This document shows, in pieces, positions 6,482 through 14,515 of a stretch of DNA of 22,936 bases; position 1 is the stretch's first letter, and every line of letters begins with the position of its first letter. The stretch is from Bacteroidota bacterium (GTDB lineage Bacteria > Bacteroidota > Bacteroidia > Bacteroidales > GCA-2748055). The notes under the pieces are model-generated. The model did no database searches and was not told the DNA's origin. It was given only the letters and a program-made list of their open reading frames with translations. The stretch is taken from contig JAAEOI010000343.1 of NCBI GenBank assembly GCA_024244665.1, positions 1-22,936 on the forward strand, read 5' to 3'. A program made the position numbers and the translations under genes.

Positions 6482-7369
6482 ATGGGAAAAATTACTGATA
6501 TGGTAGCAGGAGGAAGGGTCCTTATTTCGGACGGAGCCTGGGGTACTTTTTTGCACAAGAAGGGATTGAAAGTACAGGAGTGTCCCGAATCGTGGAATAT
6601 TGAACGGCCTTCGGATGTGGAGGAGATAGCAAAGAGTTACGTGGATGCAGGGGCAGACATTGTTCTGACTAACAGTTTCGGGGGAAGTCCTGTAAAACTG
6701 GAGGGATACGGACTGCAGGAGCAGACATTTGAACTGAATAAAGCAGCGGCTGAGATTTCAAAGAGGGCAGCGGGGGAGAGGGCCCTGGTCCTGGGTTCTA
6801 TGGGGCCTACGGGAAAGATGGTGATGATGGGGGAGATCTCGGAGGAGGAGTTGTTGGAGGGGATGAAAAAGCAGGCCCGTGGATTGGTGGCAGGAGGTGT
6901 GGATGGGATTGTGGTGGAGACTATGTCGGATCTTGAGGAGGCAAGGATTACCATCGAGGCCATTAAAAGTGTGACGGACCTGGATGTGGCCTGTACATTC
7001 ACTTTCTCCAGGACCCAGACCGGTGAATACCGGACCATGATGGGTGCTGGTGTGGCAGAGTACCTGGAGATGACATCCGGGGCCGGGGTTGATGTGGTTG
7101 GTGCCAATTGCGGGAACGGAACAGCCGGTATGATTGAAATTGTGAAGGAGATCAGGGCCATTGACCCTGATATCCCTGTTCTGGTCCATGCCAATGCAGG
7201 TCTGCCTGAGTATAAGGATGGCAAGACGGTTTTTCCTGAAACTCCCGACGAGATGGCTTCCCAGATGAGGGACCTGGTGGCTGCCGGTGCCAATATTGTG
7301 GGAGGGTGTTGCGGAACTACTCCTGAACACATTAGCCATATTGTGAAAATTTTACTCCCACGGACATAG
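6482..7369 (+). CDS. homocysteine S-methyltransferase family protein (MetH N-domain/BHMT type)
   Basis: A 295-residue cytoplasmic TIM-barrel enzyme of the pfam S-methyl_trans family. It begins with the family signature LISDGAWGTFLHKKGL. The zinc-binding cysteines that activate the homocysteine thiol are present: C210 in GANCGNG and C276-C277 in GGCCGTTPEHI. Length fits a stand-alone methyltransferase domain, without the folate, cobalamin and activation domains of full MetH. It could form methionine from homocysteine with a methyl donor such as S-methylmethionine or betaine, or pass methyl groups to or from a corrinoid protein; no corrinoid protein gene is nearby, so the donor is open. It is preceded by a promoter match and followed by a 65-bp gap before unrelated genes. 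The codon usage is G-rich. Confidence 0.85.
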   Translation: MGKITDMVAGGRVLISDGAWGTFLHKKGLKVQECPESWNIERPSDVEEIAKSYVDAGADIVLTNSFGGSPVKLEGYGLQEQTFELNKAAAEISKRAAGERALVLGSMGPTGKMVMMGEISEEELLEGMKKQARGLVAGGVDGIVVETMSDLEEARITIEAIKSVTDLDVACTFTFSRTQTGEYRTMMGAGVAEYLEMTSGAGVDVVGANCGNGTAGMIEIVKEIRAIDPDIPVLVHANAGLPEYKDGKTVFPETPDEMASQMRDLVAAGANIVGGCCGTTPEHISHIVKILLPRT

Positions 7370-7383
7370 GGGAAAAGTGTTTT

Positions 7384-7414
7384 ATTGCATCTGAATAGTG
7401 AAGGGCTTGTTTTG
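7384..7414 (+). promoter_or_regulatory. candidate promoter of the plug-protein pair
   Basis: ATTG (7384-7387), 19-base spacer, TTGTTTTG (7407-7414), one base off TAnnTTTG in the -7 box. It lies 20 bases before ATG 7435. Confidence 0.4.
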
Positions 7415-7434
7415 TTACCTAATATTCAAGTTCA

Positions 7435-7984
7435 ATGAAATCAATTCTTTTAATGTCAGGTCTTCTGCTCTTTGCCACGCAGGTTTTCTCACAGACCAAG
7501 GTGGTCAGTGGAGAGCTGACTGCTTTTAACAGCTACCCGGTTGCAAATGTAAAGGTCTATTCAAAAAAAGCAAAGGCCACTGTGACCACAGATTCCATTG
7601 GAAAGTTTCAGATTGTCTGCATGGAGAAGGACATGCTCGTTATAAAGAGCGAGGTTTTCACGCCTCTGAACCTGAGGGTTGGTAAAAAAAAATTCTGTAA
7701 AGGCTAACCTGGAGTCCGAAAACAATGGTTTTTCCAACTACACTGATGTCCTCGACATGATCAAGGGTAAGTTCTCCGGGGTGGAGGTGAAAAGTTCCCC
7801 ATCAGGTGGGCAGGGGGTTTATGTCCGGGGCCAAAAATCTTTAACGGGGGTAACTGGAGCCTTGTACGTGGTTGCCAGCGATATAGCGAGTATAGATATC
7901 CTAAAAGATGGCGGTGCAGCCATATATGGCTCCAGAGGTGCCAACGGAGTTGTGGTAATAGAAACAAAAGCTCTCATAAAATAG
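7435..7984 (+). pseudogene. barrel-less TonB-plug domain protein, frameshifted copy
   Basis: The first 80 codons encode a signal peptide (MKSILLMSGLLLFATQVFSQ) and a carboxypeptidase-regulatory-like domain closely matching the next gene (VVSGELTAFNSYPVANVKVY). In a run of nine A (7684-7692) the frame breaks; the other frame then continues with the plug-like part (NYTDVLDMIKGKFSGVEVK ... AAIYGSRGANGVVVIETK) to TAG 7984. Eight A would restore one frame. Even so, compared with its downstream paralogue it lacks about 35 residues at the junction and about 11 residues after ALYVV, where the paralogue has DGGITNNIEWIHP. That combination points to a decaying duplicate. Alternatives are a sequencing error in the homopolymer or transcriptional slippage giving a short functional protein. 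Confidence 0.7.
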
Positions 7985-7989
7985 TAATT

Positions 7990-8667
7990 ATGAATTTGAA
8001 ATCCAGAACAATTCTGTCGTTGCTCCTTTGTTCAGCGCTGATGGTCGGGGCCCAGACCCGTGTGGTTTATGGGAAAGTTACTGCCTACAACCAGTATCCA
8101 CTTCAAAATATCCAGGTGATTGCCAAAAAGAGCAAGGCAGCGGTAAAGACCGATTCACTAGGCATGTTCTCAATTGTCTGCATGGAGAAGGACGTTATAA
8201 AAGTCAAGCCAAAAGCCTTCATGTCTGCCACCAGGAAAGTTGGGTCCCATTCGGATACGCTGCTGATCAACCTTGTATTTATCGACAATAAATCGAATCG
8301 AGAACTAGCCACAGGCTATGGCTACATTAATCAGAAGGATCTTGCTTATGCAGTGAGCCATATGCAGCAGGAGAATAACGATTTTTGTAACTACCAGGAT
8401 ATTTTTGAGCTCGTCACAGGTAAGTTTCCCGGGGTAATTGTCAGCAATAAATCAATTCAAATCAGGGGGGCCTCATCCATTAATTCGAGCACTGAGGCCC
8501 TTTACGTGGTTGATGGGGGAATTACCAATAACATCGAATGGATCCATCCCTGTGATGTATATTCTGTAGATGTGTTAAAAGATGGAATGACCGCTATTTA
8601 CGGAAGTCGGGGGGCCAATGGAGTAATTGTCATTGAGACCCGGCGTGGCCGGCATCAGGCTCCCTGA
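7990..8667 (+). CDS. stand-alone TonB-dependent-receptor plug-domain protein (no barrel)
   Basis: A 225-residue exported protein: signal peptide 1-21, carboxypeptidase-regulatory-like beta domain ~23-97 (TRVVYGKVTAYNQYPLQNIQ), linker, then a plug domain ~135-218 with the usual motifs GKFPGV, IQIRGASSI, ALYVVDGG, VDVLKDG and AIYGSRGANGVIVIET. A SusC-type receptor would continue with ~700 residues of barrel, but here the reading frame ends within ten residues of the plug. The protein should be periplasmic or associated with the inner face of the outer membrane. Similar short plug proteins are annotated in Bacteroidota without an established function; binding TonB or a partner barrel is an inference. 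It starts 5 bp after a broken paralogue and so belongs to a tandem duplication. Confidence 0.8.
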   Translation: MNLKSRTILSLLLCSALMVGAQTRVVYGKVTAYNQYPLQNIQVIAKKSKAAVKTDSLGMFSIVCMEKDVIKVKPKAFMSATRKVGSHSDTLLINLVFIDNKSNRELATGYGYINQKDLAYAVSHMQQENNDFCNYQDIFELVTGKFPGVIVSNKSIQIRGASSINSSTEALYVVDGGITNNIEWIHPCDVYSVDVLKDGMTAIYGSRGANGVIVIETRRGRHQAP

Positions 8668-8742
8668 TTGTTAATTTCAGCCAAATTCTCGAAATGTTGA
8701 AGTGCAATTCATATCTTGTGTAAAGCATTGTTCTTTTTTGAT

Positions 8743-9708
8743 ATGAAAATCATCATTATAGTTATCATGGTCCTGTCCGGGATTCCTCTTTCCGGTCAGC
8801 AATGGAGCATCGTTGAGGCTTCCGGCGAGGTAGGAGCCAGGAGAGATAATGGCTTTATGGCCTGCAAGGGGAAGTTTTACCTCCTGGGTGGCCAGGGCTT
8901 ACTGCCTGTAGGTATTTTCGATCCCTCCTTGGGAACCTGGAGACAGGGTGCAGTTCCCCCCGTGGATATGCACCATTTTCAGGCCATTAGGATTAAAGAG
9001 GAGATCTGGATCATGGGGGCTTTCACCGGTGAGTATCCCAATGAAAAGCCATTGGACCATATCTATATTTATGATACTGAAGCTGATAAATGGAGGATGG
9101 GGGATCCGATTCCATCCGACAGGATCAGGGGCTCTTCCGGTGTGGCAGTTTACCGGGAGAATATATACCTGATCGGGGGTACCACTGATTTACATGATCC
9201 CGATTTTACCGACTGGGTTGACAGGTATGACCCGAAAACCGGTAAATGGAAAAAGCTGGCGGATGCACCCCGGAATCGTGGCCATTTTCATGCCGGGATA
9301 TGCAATGGAAAAATCTATGCAGCCGGGGGAAGTAATCCCTCCGAGAGCAGCAGGGGTACAACTGGAGAAATAATCCCCGAAGTTGATGTATACGACATTG
9401 GGTCGGGCAGATGGTCGACTCTTCCTGAAGAGCTGAATCTGCCCACACCAAGGGCTTCCTGTGCGACGGTGACCGTCATGGACCACATCCTGGTAATTGG
9501 GGGTGAGAGCAGCCGGCAGGAGGGGTCTCACAGGCTGGTAGAAGCCTTTGATACGGAGCGGGGAGTGTGGGAGCAGTGGGACAGTCTTGAACATGGCAGA
9601 TCAGGTACCCAGGCTTTTATGTGTGTGGGTGCTGTGTTTATTACAGCGGGCTACGGCAACCGGGCTGGTAATCTTGCCAGCACCAAACTGGAGATGTTTT
9701 TCTTCTAG
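8743..9708 (+). CDS. exported kelch-repeat beta-propeller protein
   Basis: A 321-residue protein with a signal peptide (MKIIIIVIMVLSGIPLSGQQ) and about six kelch units. Each has the pattern of a glycine doublet followed by a W-containing strand: YLLGG at 46-50, WIMGA 89-93, YLIGG 142-146, YAAGG 192-196, LVIGG 250-254, ITAGY 300-304, with WRMG, WKKL, WSTL and WEQW between them. This predicts a single six-bladed propeller in the periplasm or outside. The ligand is unknown, and I see no catalytic motif. The start at ATG 8743 is chosen over a TTG at 8716 because the signal peptide begins there. It is separated from the plug proteins by about 75 bp, and no clear promoter was found. Confidence 0.8.
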   Translation: MKIIIIVIMVLSGIPLSGQQWSIVEASGEVGARRDNGFMACKGKFYLLGGQGLLPVGIFDPSLGTWRQGAVPPVDMHHFQAIRIKEEIWIMGAFTGEYPNEKPLDHIYIYDTEADKWRMGDPIPSDRIRGSSGVAVYRENIYLIGGTTDLHDPDFTDWVDRYDPKTGKWKKLADAPRNRGHFHAGICNGKIYAAGGSNPSESSRGTTGEIIPEVDVYDIGSGRWSTLPEELNLPTPRASCATVTVMDHILVIGGESSRQEGSHRLVEAFDTERGVWEQWDSLEHGRSGTQAFMCVGAVFITAGYGNRAGNLASTKLEMFFF

Positions 9709-9831
9709 AAGTGAACATATCTTAAAACAGACAATGAAATACAGGATGATAAAGGATCAGGTCCAATACCTCTGGTAGCCATTCGGGTTTCTATCGGATT
9801 TTTTTTTTCTTTGCGGGGTTAAATTGCACAT

Positions 9832-10959
9832 ATGAGTAAAACAAGGACCCTTCTGACCTACCACGATCTGACTGTTGAGGTTGAAACAACTCCCCCACAG
9901 GAACTAATTGATCATGTTCACAGTACCACACTGGGACAGCCAGGCAGTTTCAGGTACCAGCATGTGGACCTGGTGGACCGGCTTACTGCTCCCGGGGAGA
10001 ACTATTTTATGCTTCTCCGGAAAAGCGGGAAGATGATGGGATCTGTGGGTTTCGTTGGCAGGCATACCCAATCAGGTGGGGTGGAACACGACAGTTGGAT
10101 GATCCGTTACTTCTCCATCAAGGCTCCCCTGCGTACGGTCCCCAGGAAGAGAAAGGAGAAAGCCGACCTGAAGGATGAGAACAAACGGACCACGGTTCTG
10201 GGCCGTTTGTTCCAGCCCATTGTTGCGCATCCCTCCCAGCTTCGGGGGGAGGAGGATGCGGAGAAGCCTTCCATCGTTTATGGACTGATCGACCAGAAGA
10301 ACTTGCGGAGCATGAATTTCAGTGCCCAGATGGGGATGGATACGATCGGGGAGGTGGCCAATTTCAGCTTCAGCCGTTTGAGGCCCAGGGCATCGGAGAG
10401 GGTAGAGCAGCTTCCAGATTCAGAGAAAGAGCATATGGCGAACCTTCTACATGATTATTACAGGGGCTACAACCTTTTTTTTTCCGATAAGCTGTTTAAG
10501 GACCAGGGCTATTATGTGATCCGTGATTCGGGGAGGGTGGTAGCCGGTATACAGGAGTACCCGGTTACATGGCGCATAGTTGACTTTGGTTCTGCTGCAG
10601 TGAACCGGCTTATGCGCCTGCTGACAAAGATTTCCTGGGTGAAGCGACGGATCAACTCTGATGAGGTGAAGATGCTTGCCTTCGATGGGATCTACTGTGA
10701 GCCGGGGTATGAAAATGTTCTCTATGAACTGATGGAGGGCGTACTGGCGCGTACCGGCAGGTACCTGGCAATGCTCATGATGGACAGGAAATCAGACCTG
10801 TACAGAATGTTTCAGAATCAGGGCCATTTTGGCCCGGTGAACCTGGTGCTGGGTACCTTCATGGCCGATGTAAGGGTGCGTTTTATCAATATACCCGATA
10901 AGGTAAGGCAGAAGTTCCTCTCTCAGCCTACCTATATTCCAACCTACGATAATTCATAA
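9832..10959 (+). CDS. uncharacterised GNAT-fold-like protein (possible double GNAT)
   Basis: A 375-residue cytoplasmic protein with no signal peptide or membrane segment. Residues ~55-185 show a GNAT-like order: strand pair NYFMLLRKSGKMMGSVGFV, then FSIKAPLR, then NLRSMNFSAQMGMDTIGE, which resembles the NxxSxxFYxxxGF end of acetyltransferases. Residues ~200-360 could be a second, more divergent GNAT half. A lysine/arginine-rich segment lies at ~101-125. The classical R/Q-x-x-G-x-G/A acetyl-CoA loop is not obvious, so catalysis is uncertain. Its stop lies 4 bp before a clear GNAT gene, and another GNAT-type gene follows, which suggests one operon (9832-12710) with related roles. I do not recognise a named family. 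Confidence 0.55.
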   Translation: MSKTRTLLTYHDLTVEVETTPPQELIDHVHSTTLGQPGSFRYQHVDLVDRLTAPGENYFMLLRKSGKMMGSVGFVGRHTQSGGVEHDSWMIRYFSIKAPLRTVPRKRKEKADLKDENKRTTVLGRLFQPIVAHPSQLRGEEDAEKPSIVYGLIDQKNLRSMNFSAQMGMDTIGEVANFSFSRLRPRASERVEQLPDSEKEHMANLLHDYYRGYNLFFSDKLFKDQGYYVIRDSGRVVAGIQEYPVTWRIVDFGSAAVNRLMRLLTKISWVKRRINSDEVKMLAFDGIYCEPGYENVLYELMEGVLARTGRYLAMLMMDRKSDLYRMFQNQGHFGPVNLVLGTFMADVRVRFINIPDKVRQKFLSQPTYIPTYDNS

Positions 10960-10963
10960 CGAG

Positions 10964-11467
10964 ATGAGCATAGAGACAAAGATTGAGGGCTTCCTGATCA
11001 GGAAAGCAGAAAAAAAAGATGTGCCGGTGGTGCTGGATTTTATCAGGAGACTTGCCGAATATGAGAAGCTCTCCCACGAGGTTGTGGCCACTGAGGAGGA
11101 TCTTGAACGCTACCTGTTCGGTAGGGAAAAAGCAGCCGAGGTGGTGATTGGTTATTACAGGGATATTCCGGTGGGATTTGCACTCTATTTCCATAGCTTC
11201 TCCACCTTCCTTGCTAAACCGGGGATCTACCTGGAAGACCTGTTTGTGCTGGAGGAGCAGCGGGGAAAAGGATTCGGGAAGGTACTGCTGACCTACCTGG
11301 CCAGGGAGGCCGTGGAGAAAGGGTACGGACGGTTCGAATGGGCGGTTCTTGACTGGAATGAACCTTCTATCGAATTTTATAAATCGCTGGGAGCTAAGAT
11401 GTTGGATGACTGGATTGGCAACCGTGTAAGCGGCGATACCCTGACTGCCCTGGCCGGTCAGTTTTAG
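10964..11467 (+). CDS. SSAT-like GNAT N-acetyltransferase (polyamine/thialysine type)
   Basis: A 167-residue single GNAT domain whose length and motifs resemble the spermidine/spermine N1-acetyltransferase (SSAT/thialysine acetyltransferase) family. Visible motifs are IRKAEKKDVPVVLDFIRRLA at the N-terminus, YLEDLFVLEEQRGKGFGKVL with the acetyl-CoA loop RGKGFG (R100-G105), and DWNEPSIEFYKSLGA with the Tyr (Y139) that acts as general acid in SSAT. The expected reaction is transfer of acetyl from acetyl-CoA to a primary amine, for example a polyamine or lysine analogue, in the cytoplasm. It begins 4 bp after the preceding GNAT-like gene, so they are likely cotranscribed. Confidence 0.85.
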   Translation: MSIETKIEGFLIRKAEKKDVPVVLDFIRRLAEYEKLSHEVVATEEDLERYLFGREKAAEVVIGYYRDIPVGFALYFHSFSTFLAKPGIYLEDLFVLEEQRGKGFGKVLLTYLAREAVEKGYGRFEWAVLDWNEPSIEFYKSLGAKMLDDWIGNRVSGDTLTALAGQF

Positions 11468-11522
11468 TTAATATCTAATAAATTGGCTAATTTGCTGCCC
11501 GAACTAATTCTGAATAATCCGT

Positions 11523-12710
11523 ATGGAGATCATTGTGAAGCCTGTATGTAGTCGGCAGGACCTGCGAAAATTCATTCATTTACCGGCTAAGATTCATAAG
11601 GACCATTCCAACTGGATCCCTCCCCTGTACTCAGATGACTGGGAGTTTTTTAATTCCAAAAAGAACAAATCCTTTGAGTACAGTGATGTGATTATGCTAA
11701 TTGCATACCGGGGGAGAGAGGTTGTGGGACGGATTATGGGGATTATCAACCGGAAATACAACGAAGAGCACAAGGAAAAGCATGCCAGGTTCAATTACCT
11801 GGAAGCCTGGGATGACAGGGAGGTGATCGGGGTACTGCTCAGTCATGTGGAGGATTGGGCCAGTATCAAAGGGATGGAAAAGGTGGTTGGCCCGCTTGCC
11901 TTCTCTGACAAAGATCCCCAGGGTTACCTGATCAGCGGATTCAATGAATCCATCTCCCTTGCCGCCCACTGTAATTTTGAATACCTGATCGGTCACCTGG
12001 AGTCGCTGGGTTATGCCAAGGACATCGATCTTGTGGTATACAAGATCCAGATTCCTGAAAGGACCCCGGATCTCTATCTGAAAGTTGCTGAAAGGGCGAA
12101 ACGGAACAACCCGGGAATTAAACTTCTTGAATTCACCAGACGCAGGGATCTGAAACCATGGATCAGGCCCATCTTCACTCTCATCAATGAGACCTTCACG
12201 AATATTTATGGTTTTATGCCATTTACCCTGGAGGAGATGGACATCTTTGCTAATCGCTACCTGCTGCTCATGGATCCGCGTTACATCAAGGCAGTCCTGG
12301 ATGAGCGGGATGAGGCTGTTGCTTTTGTTATCGGGATGCCCGACATCAGCAAGGGGATAAAAGGATCCCGTGGATACATTCTCCCTTACGGGATCATCCG
12401 GATCCTTATCTCCTCACGGCGAACCAGGCAACTCAATCTGATGCTTGGTGCGATCCACCCCAATTACCAGAACAGGGGATTGGATACCATCATGGGATCG
12501 GCCATGCTGGTATCGGCCAGAAAGGGTGGATTGGAATATATTGACAGTCACCTGGAGATGGAGACCAATACCAAGGTGAGGGCCGAAATGGAGTATATGG
12601 GTGGGAAGGTATACAAGATCTACAGGGTATTTGGTAAATCCATATTGCAGACCAAGAATCAGGAAGCGGCAAAGGAAAACCTGCGTCTTTTGGAGCTTGA
12701 ATGTGGTTAG
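11523..12710 (+). CDS. YghO-like GNAT-superfamily protein
   Basis: A 395-residue cytoplasmic protein. The N-terminal half (1-175) has the features of the YghO-like group: WIPPLYSDDWEFFN near residue 31, and the GPLAFSDKDPQGYLISGF motif at ~123-140. The C-terminal half (200-370) is a GNAT fold with the CoA-binding region HPNYQNRGLDTIMGSAML at 312-329 and the closing ETNTKVRAEMEYMGGKVYK. The substrate of this family is not known to me. It follows the SSAT-like gene after 55 bp without a terminator, giving a run of three acetyltransferase-like genes. Confidence 0.7.
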   Translation: MEIIVKPVCSRQDLRKFIHLPAKIHKDHSNWIPPLYSDDWEFFNSKKNKSFEYSDVIMLIAYRGREVVGRIMGIINRKYNEEHKEKHARFNYLEAWDDREVIGVLLSHVEDWASIKGMEKVVGPLAFSDKDPQGYLISGFNESISLAAHCNFEYLIGHLESLGYAKDIDLVVYKIQIPERTPDLYLKVAERAKRNNPGIKLLEFTRRRDLKPWIRPIFTLINETFTNIYGFMPFTLEEMDIFANRYLLLMDPRYIKAVLDERDEAVAFVIGMPDISKGIKGSRGYILPYGIIRILISSRRTRQLNLMLGAIHPNYQNRGLDTIMGSAMLVSARKGGLEYIDSHLEMETNTKVRAEMEYMGGKVYKIYRVFGKSILQTKNQEAAKENLRLLELECG

Positions 12711-12821
12711 TGGCCCGTTAATTGTGCGCAGATATTTTGTTTTTAAACAGGAAGCCCTTACTTTTGGGTCACCTAATTCGGAAAACATGAGGATTACTGG
12801 AAATATGACCGTGAATACCTG

Positions 12822-12842
12822 CCCGCTTTTTTCTTAAGCGGG
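12822..12842. terminator. G+C-rich hairpin between the GNAT run and the MATE gene
   Basis: CCCGCTT (12822-12828), loop TTTTCTT, AAGCGGG (12836-12842): a perfect 7-bp stem. There is no T-tract after it on the plus strand, so it is a weak terminator at best. It may be an RNA-stability or operator element ahead of the MATE gene at 12887. Confidence 0.35.
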
Positions 12843-12886
12843 GCACGGTAAGTTATCTCTTTTCCAACCAGTAATTTTCAGAATCA

Positions 12887-14323
12887 ATGTCACATATCAG
12901 CATCAAATCAAAATTATCAAAGCTTTCTTTACGCGAATTTTACAGCGACCTGCGTGAAGCCATTGGCGGGTCGGAGCAGGATTTTACGCGGATCCCCCTG
13001 AGCAAGGCCATCGTACTTCTCAGTATCCCCATGGTCCTTGAAATGATCATGGAATCGGTATTTGCCCTGGTGGATATCTTCTTTGTCTCCCGCCTGGGGG
13101 CAGAAGCGGTGGCAGTCGTGGGGATCACTGAGTCTCTGATGACCATTATCTATGCTATCGGGATAGGCCTGAGCGTGGGAACCACTGCGCTGGTCGCCCG
13201 GCGTATTGGGCAGAAGCGACCAGAGGAGGCTTCGGTAGCTGCAGTTCAGGCCATCTTTACCGGGATTGTAGTTTCACTCCTGTTTTCGGCGGTCGGGATT
13301 TTCTTCTCAAAGGATCTTCTGCGACTCATGGGCGCATCTGAGCCTACCATTGAAATGGGTTACATGTATCCGGCCATTATGCTGGGAGGAAACAGTGTAA
13401 TCATGCTGCTCTTCATCATCAATGCGGTTTTCAGGAGCAGTGGTGATGCGGCGATCTCCATGAGGGTGCTGTGGTTTGCCAACATTCTAAACATTATCCT
13501 TGATCCCCTGTTAATTTTTGGTATCGGTCCATTCCCGGAACTTGGTGTTAAGGGAGCAGCCGTGGCCACGAACATAGGCAGGGGTATGGCAGTTGTATAC
13601 CAACTCTACCTTCTGGGTAAGGGCAATCACAGGGTAAAAGTAAGGGCACGGCAGGTTGTTATCAGGTTAAGTGAGGTTGTCCGGCTGGTCCGGCTCTCAC
13701 TGGGGGCCATCGGACAGTATATTATCGCCACCTCCTCGTGGATCTTCCTGGTCTGGGTGGTTACCAGCCTGGGCGAAGAAGTGGTGGCCGGCTATACCAT
13801 TGCCATACGGATCCTGTTGTTTGTATTGTTGCCTTCCTGGGGGATGGCCAATGCAGCAGCCACACTGGTTGGACAAAACCTGGGAGCTGACAGGCCTGAC
13901 CGTGCTGAACGTGCGGCATGGGTGGTTGGTATCGCGAACATGGTTTTTCTCGGACTCGCTTCGGTTTTTTTCATAGCGTTTACCGAAAGCTTCATCGGCT
14001 TTTTTGTAGGAGTTGCAGACGAGCCAGTGGTATTTCAAAATGGAGTGACCTGCCTGCGTATTGTCAGTTTTGGTTTCCTTATTTATGCCATGGGGCAGGT
14101 GATGGTTAACTCCATCAACGGAGCCGGTGATACGGCTACCCCGGTATGGATTAACTTTATCGCTTTCTGGCTTATGGAGATTCCGCTGGCTTACCTATTT
14201 GTGAAGGTGTTTGGACTGCAGATCAATGGGGTCTGTTATGCAATCCTGATTGGAGAGGCTGCACTTACCTTTATTGCCATTGCCATTTTCAGGCGGGGCA
14301 AATGGAAGCTGAAACAAGTTTAA
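12887..14323 (+). CDS. MATE-family multidrug/sodium antiporter
   Basis: A 478-residue inner-membrane protein. A ~40-residue cytoplasmic head (MSHISIKSKLSKLSLREFYS) is longer than in NorM. About twelve transmembrane helices follow in two six-helix halves. Family signatures include PMVLEMIMESVFALVDIFFV, SRLGAEAVAVVGI, FRSSGDAAISM and the mirrored second-half motif NSINGAGDTATPVW. It should export cationic or organic compounds in exchange for Na+ or H+, but the drug or metabolite is not predictable. It is followed only 2 bp after its stop codon by a heptamer-repeat array, and no terminator is seen. Confidence 0.9.
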   Translation: MSHISIKSKLSKLSLREFYSDLREAIGGSEQDFTRIPLSKAIVLLSIPMVLEMIMESVFALVDIFFVSRLGAEAVAVVGITESLMTIIYAIGIGLSVGTTALVARRIGQKRPEEASVAAVQAIFTGIVVSLLFSAVGIFFSKDLLRLMGASEPTIEMGYMYPAIMLGGNSVIMLLFIINAVFRSSGDAAISMRVLWFANILNIILDPLLIFGIGPFPELGVKGAAVATNIGRGMAVVYQLYLLGKGNHRVKVRARQVVIRLSEVVRLVRLSLGAIGQYIIATSSWIFLVWVVTSLGEEVVAGYTIAIRILLFVLLPSWGMANAAATLVGQNLGADRPDRAERAAWVVGIANMVFLGLASVFFIAFTESFIGFFVGVADEPVVFQNGVTCLRIVSFGFLIYAMGQVMVNSINGAGDTATPVWINFIAFWLMEIPLAYLFVKVFGLQINGVCYAILIGEAALTFIAIAIFRRGKWKLKQV

Positions 14324-14325
14324 TT

Positions 14326-14395
14326 CAGTACTCAGTAGACAGTACTCAGTACTCAGTAGACAGTGCTCAGTGCTCAGTACTCAGTGCTCAGTGCT
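14326..14395 (+). repeat. heptamer tandem-repeat array 1 (10 perfect units)
   Basis: Ten uninterrupted 7-bp units of CAGTNNN. In order, the last three bases are ACT, AGA, ACT, ACT, AGA, GCT, GCT, ACT, GCT, GCT. The array starts 2 bp after the MATE stop and ends 120 bp before ATG 14516. It is nearly the same, unit for unit, as the array at 18432. It is not CRISPR (no spacers). The apparent coding extension of the next gene through this array (start at 14363) is an artefact. Confidence 0.95.
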
Positions 14396-14466
14396 GTGTG
14401 TGAGGTAGATGGGGAGTTCTTGAAACTTTTTTTGTGGGAGCTGCAACTATTTAATGCAGGTTTCGT

Positions 14467-14500
14467 ATTGTTAAGAGAAGAATTTAAGCACTTATATTTA
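14467..14500 (+). promoter_or_regulatory. candidate promoter of the DUF3857/transglutaminase operon
   Basis: ATTG (14467-14470), 22-base spacer, TATATTTA (14493-14500), one base off TAnnTTTG. It lies 15 bases before ATG 14516, so the mRNA would have a very short leader. Confidence 0.4.
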
Positions 14501-14515
14501 ATCCAAATCCCCAAC

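Noticed and set aside
6637..7332. 231-codon antisense frame under the methyltransferase
   Set aside because: It is low-complexity Ser/Pro/Thr-rich, a shadow of the G-rich codon use of the sense gene.
14326..14395. CRISPR array
   Set aside because: Units are 7 bp and directly adjacent with no spacers, and no cas genes are near.
14363..14515. 51-codon N-terminal extension of the DUF3857 gene
   Set aside because: It reads through the heptamer array and has no signal peptide at its start; a good signal peptide begins at ATG 14516.
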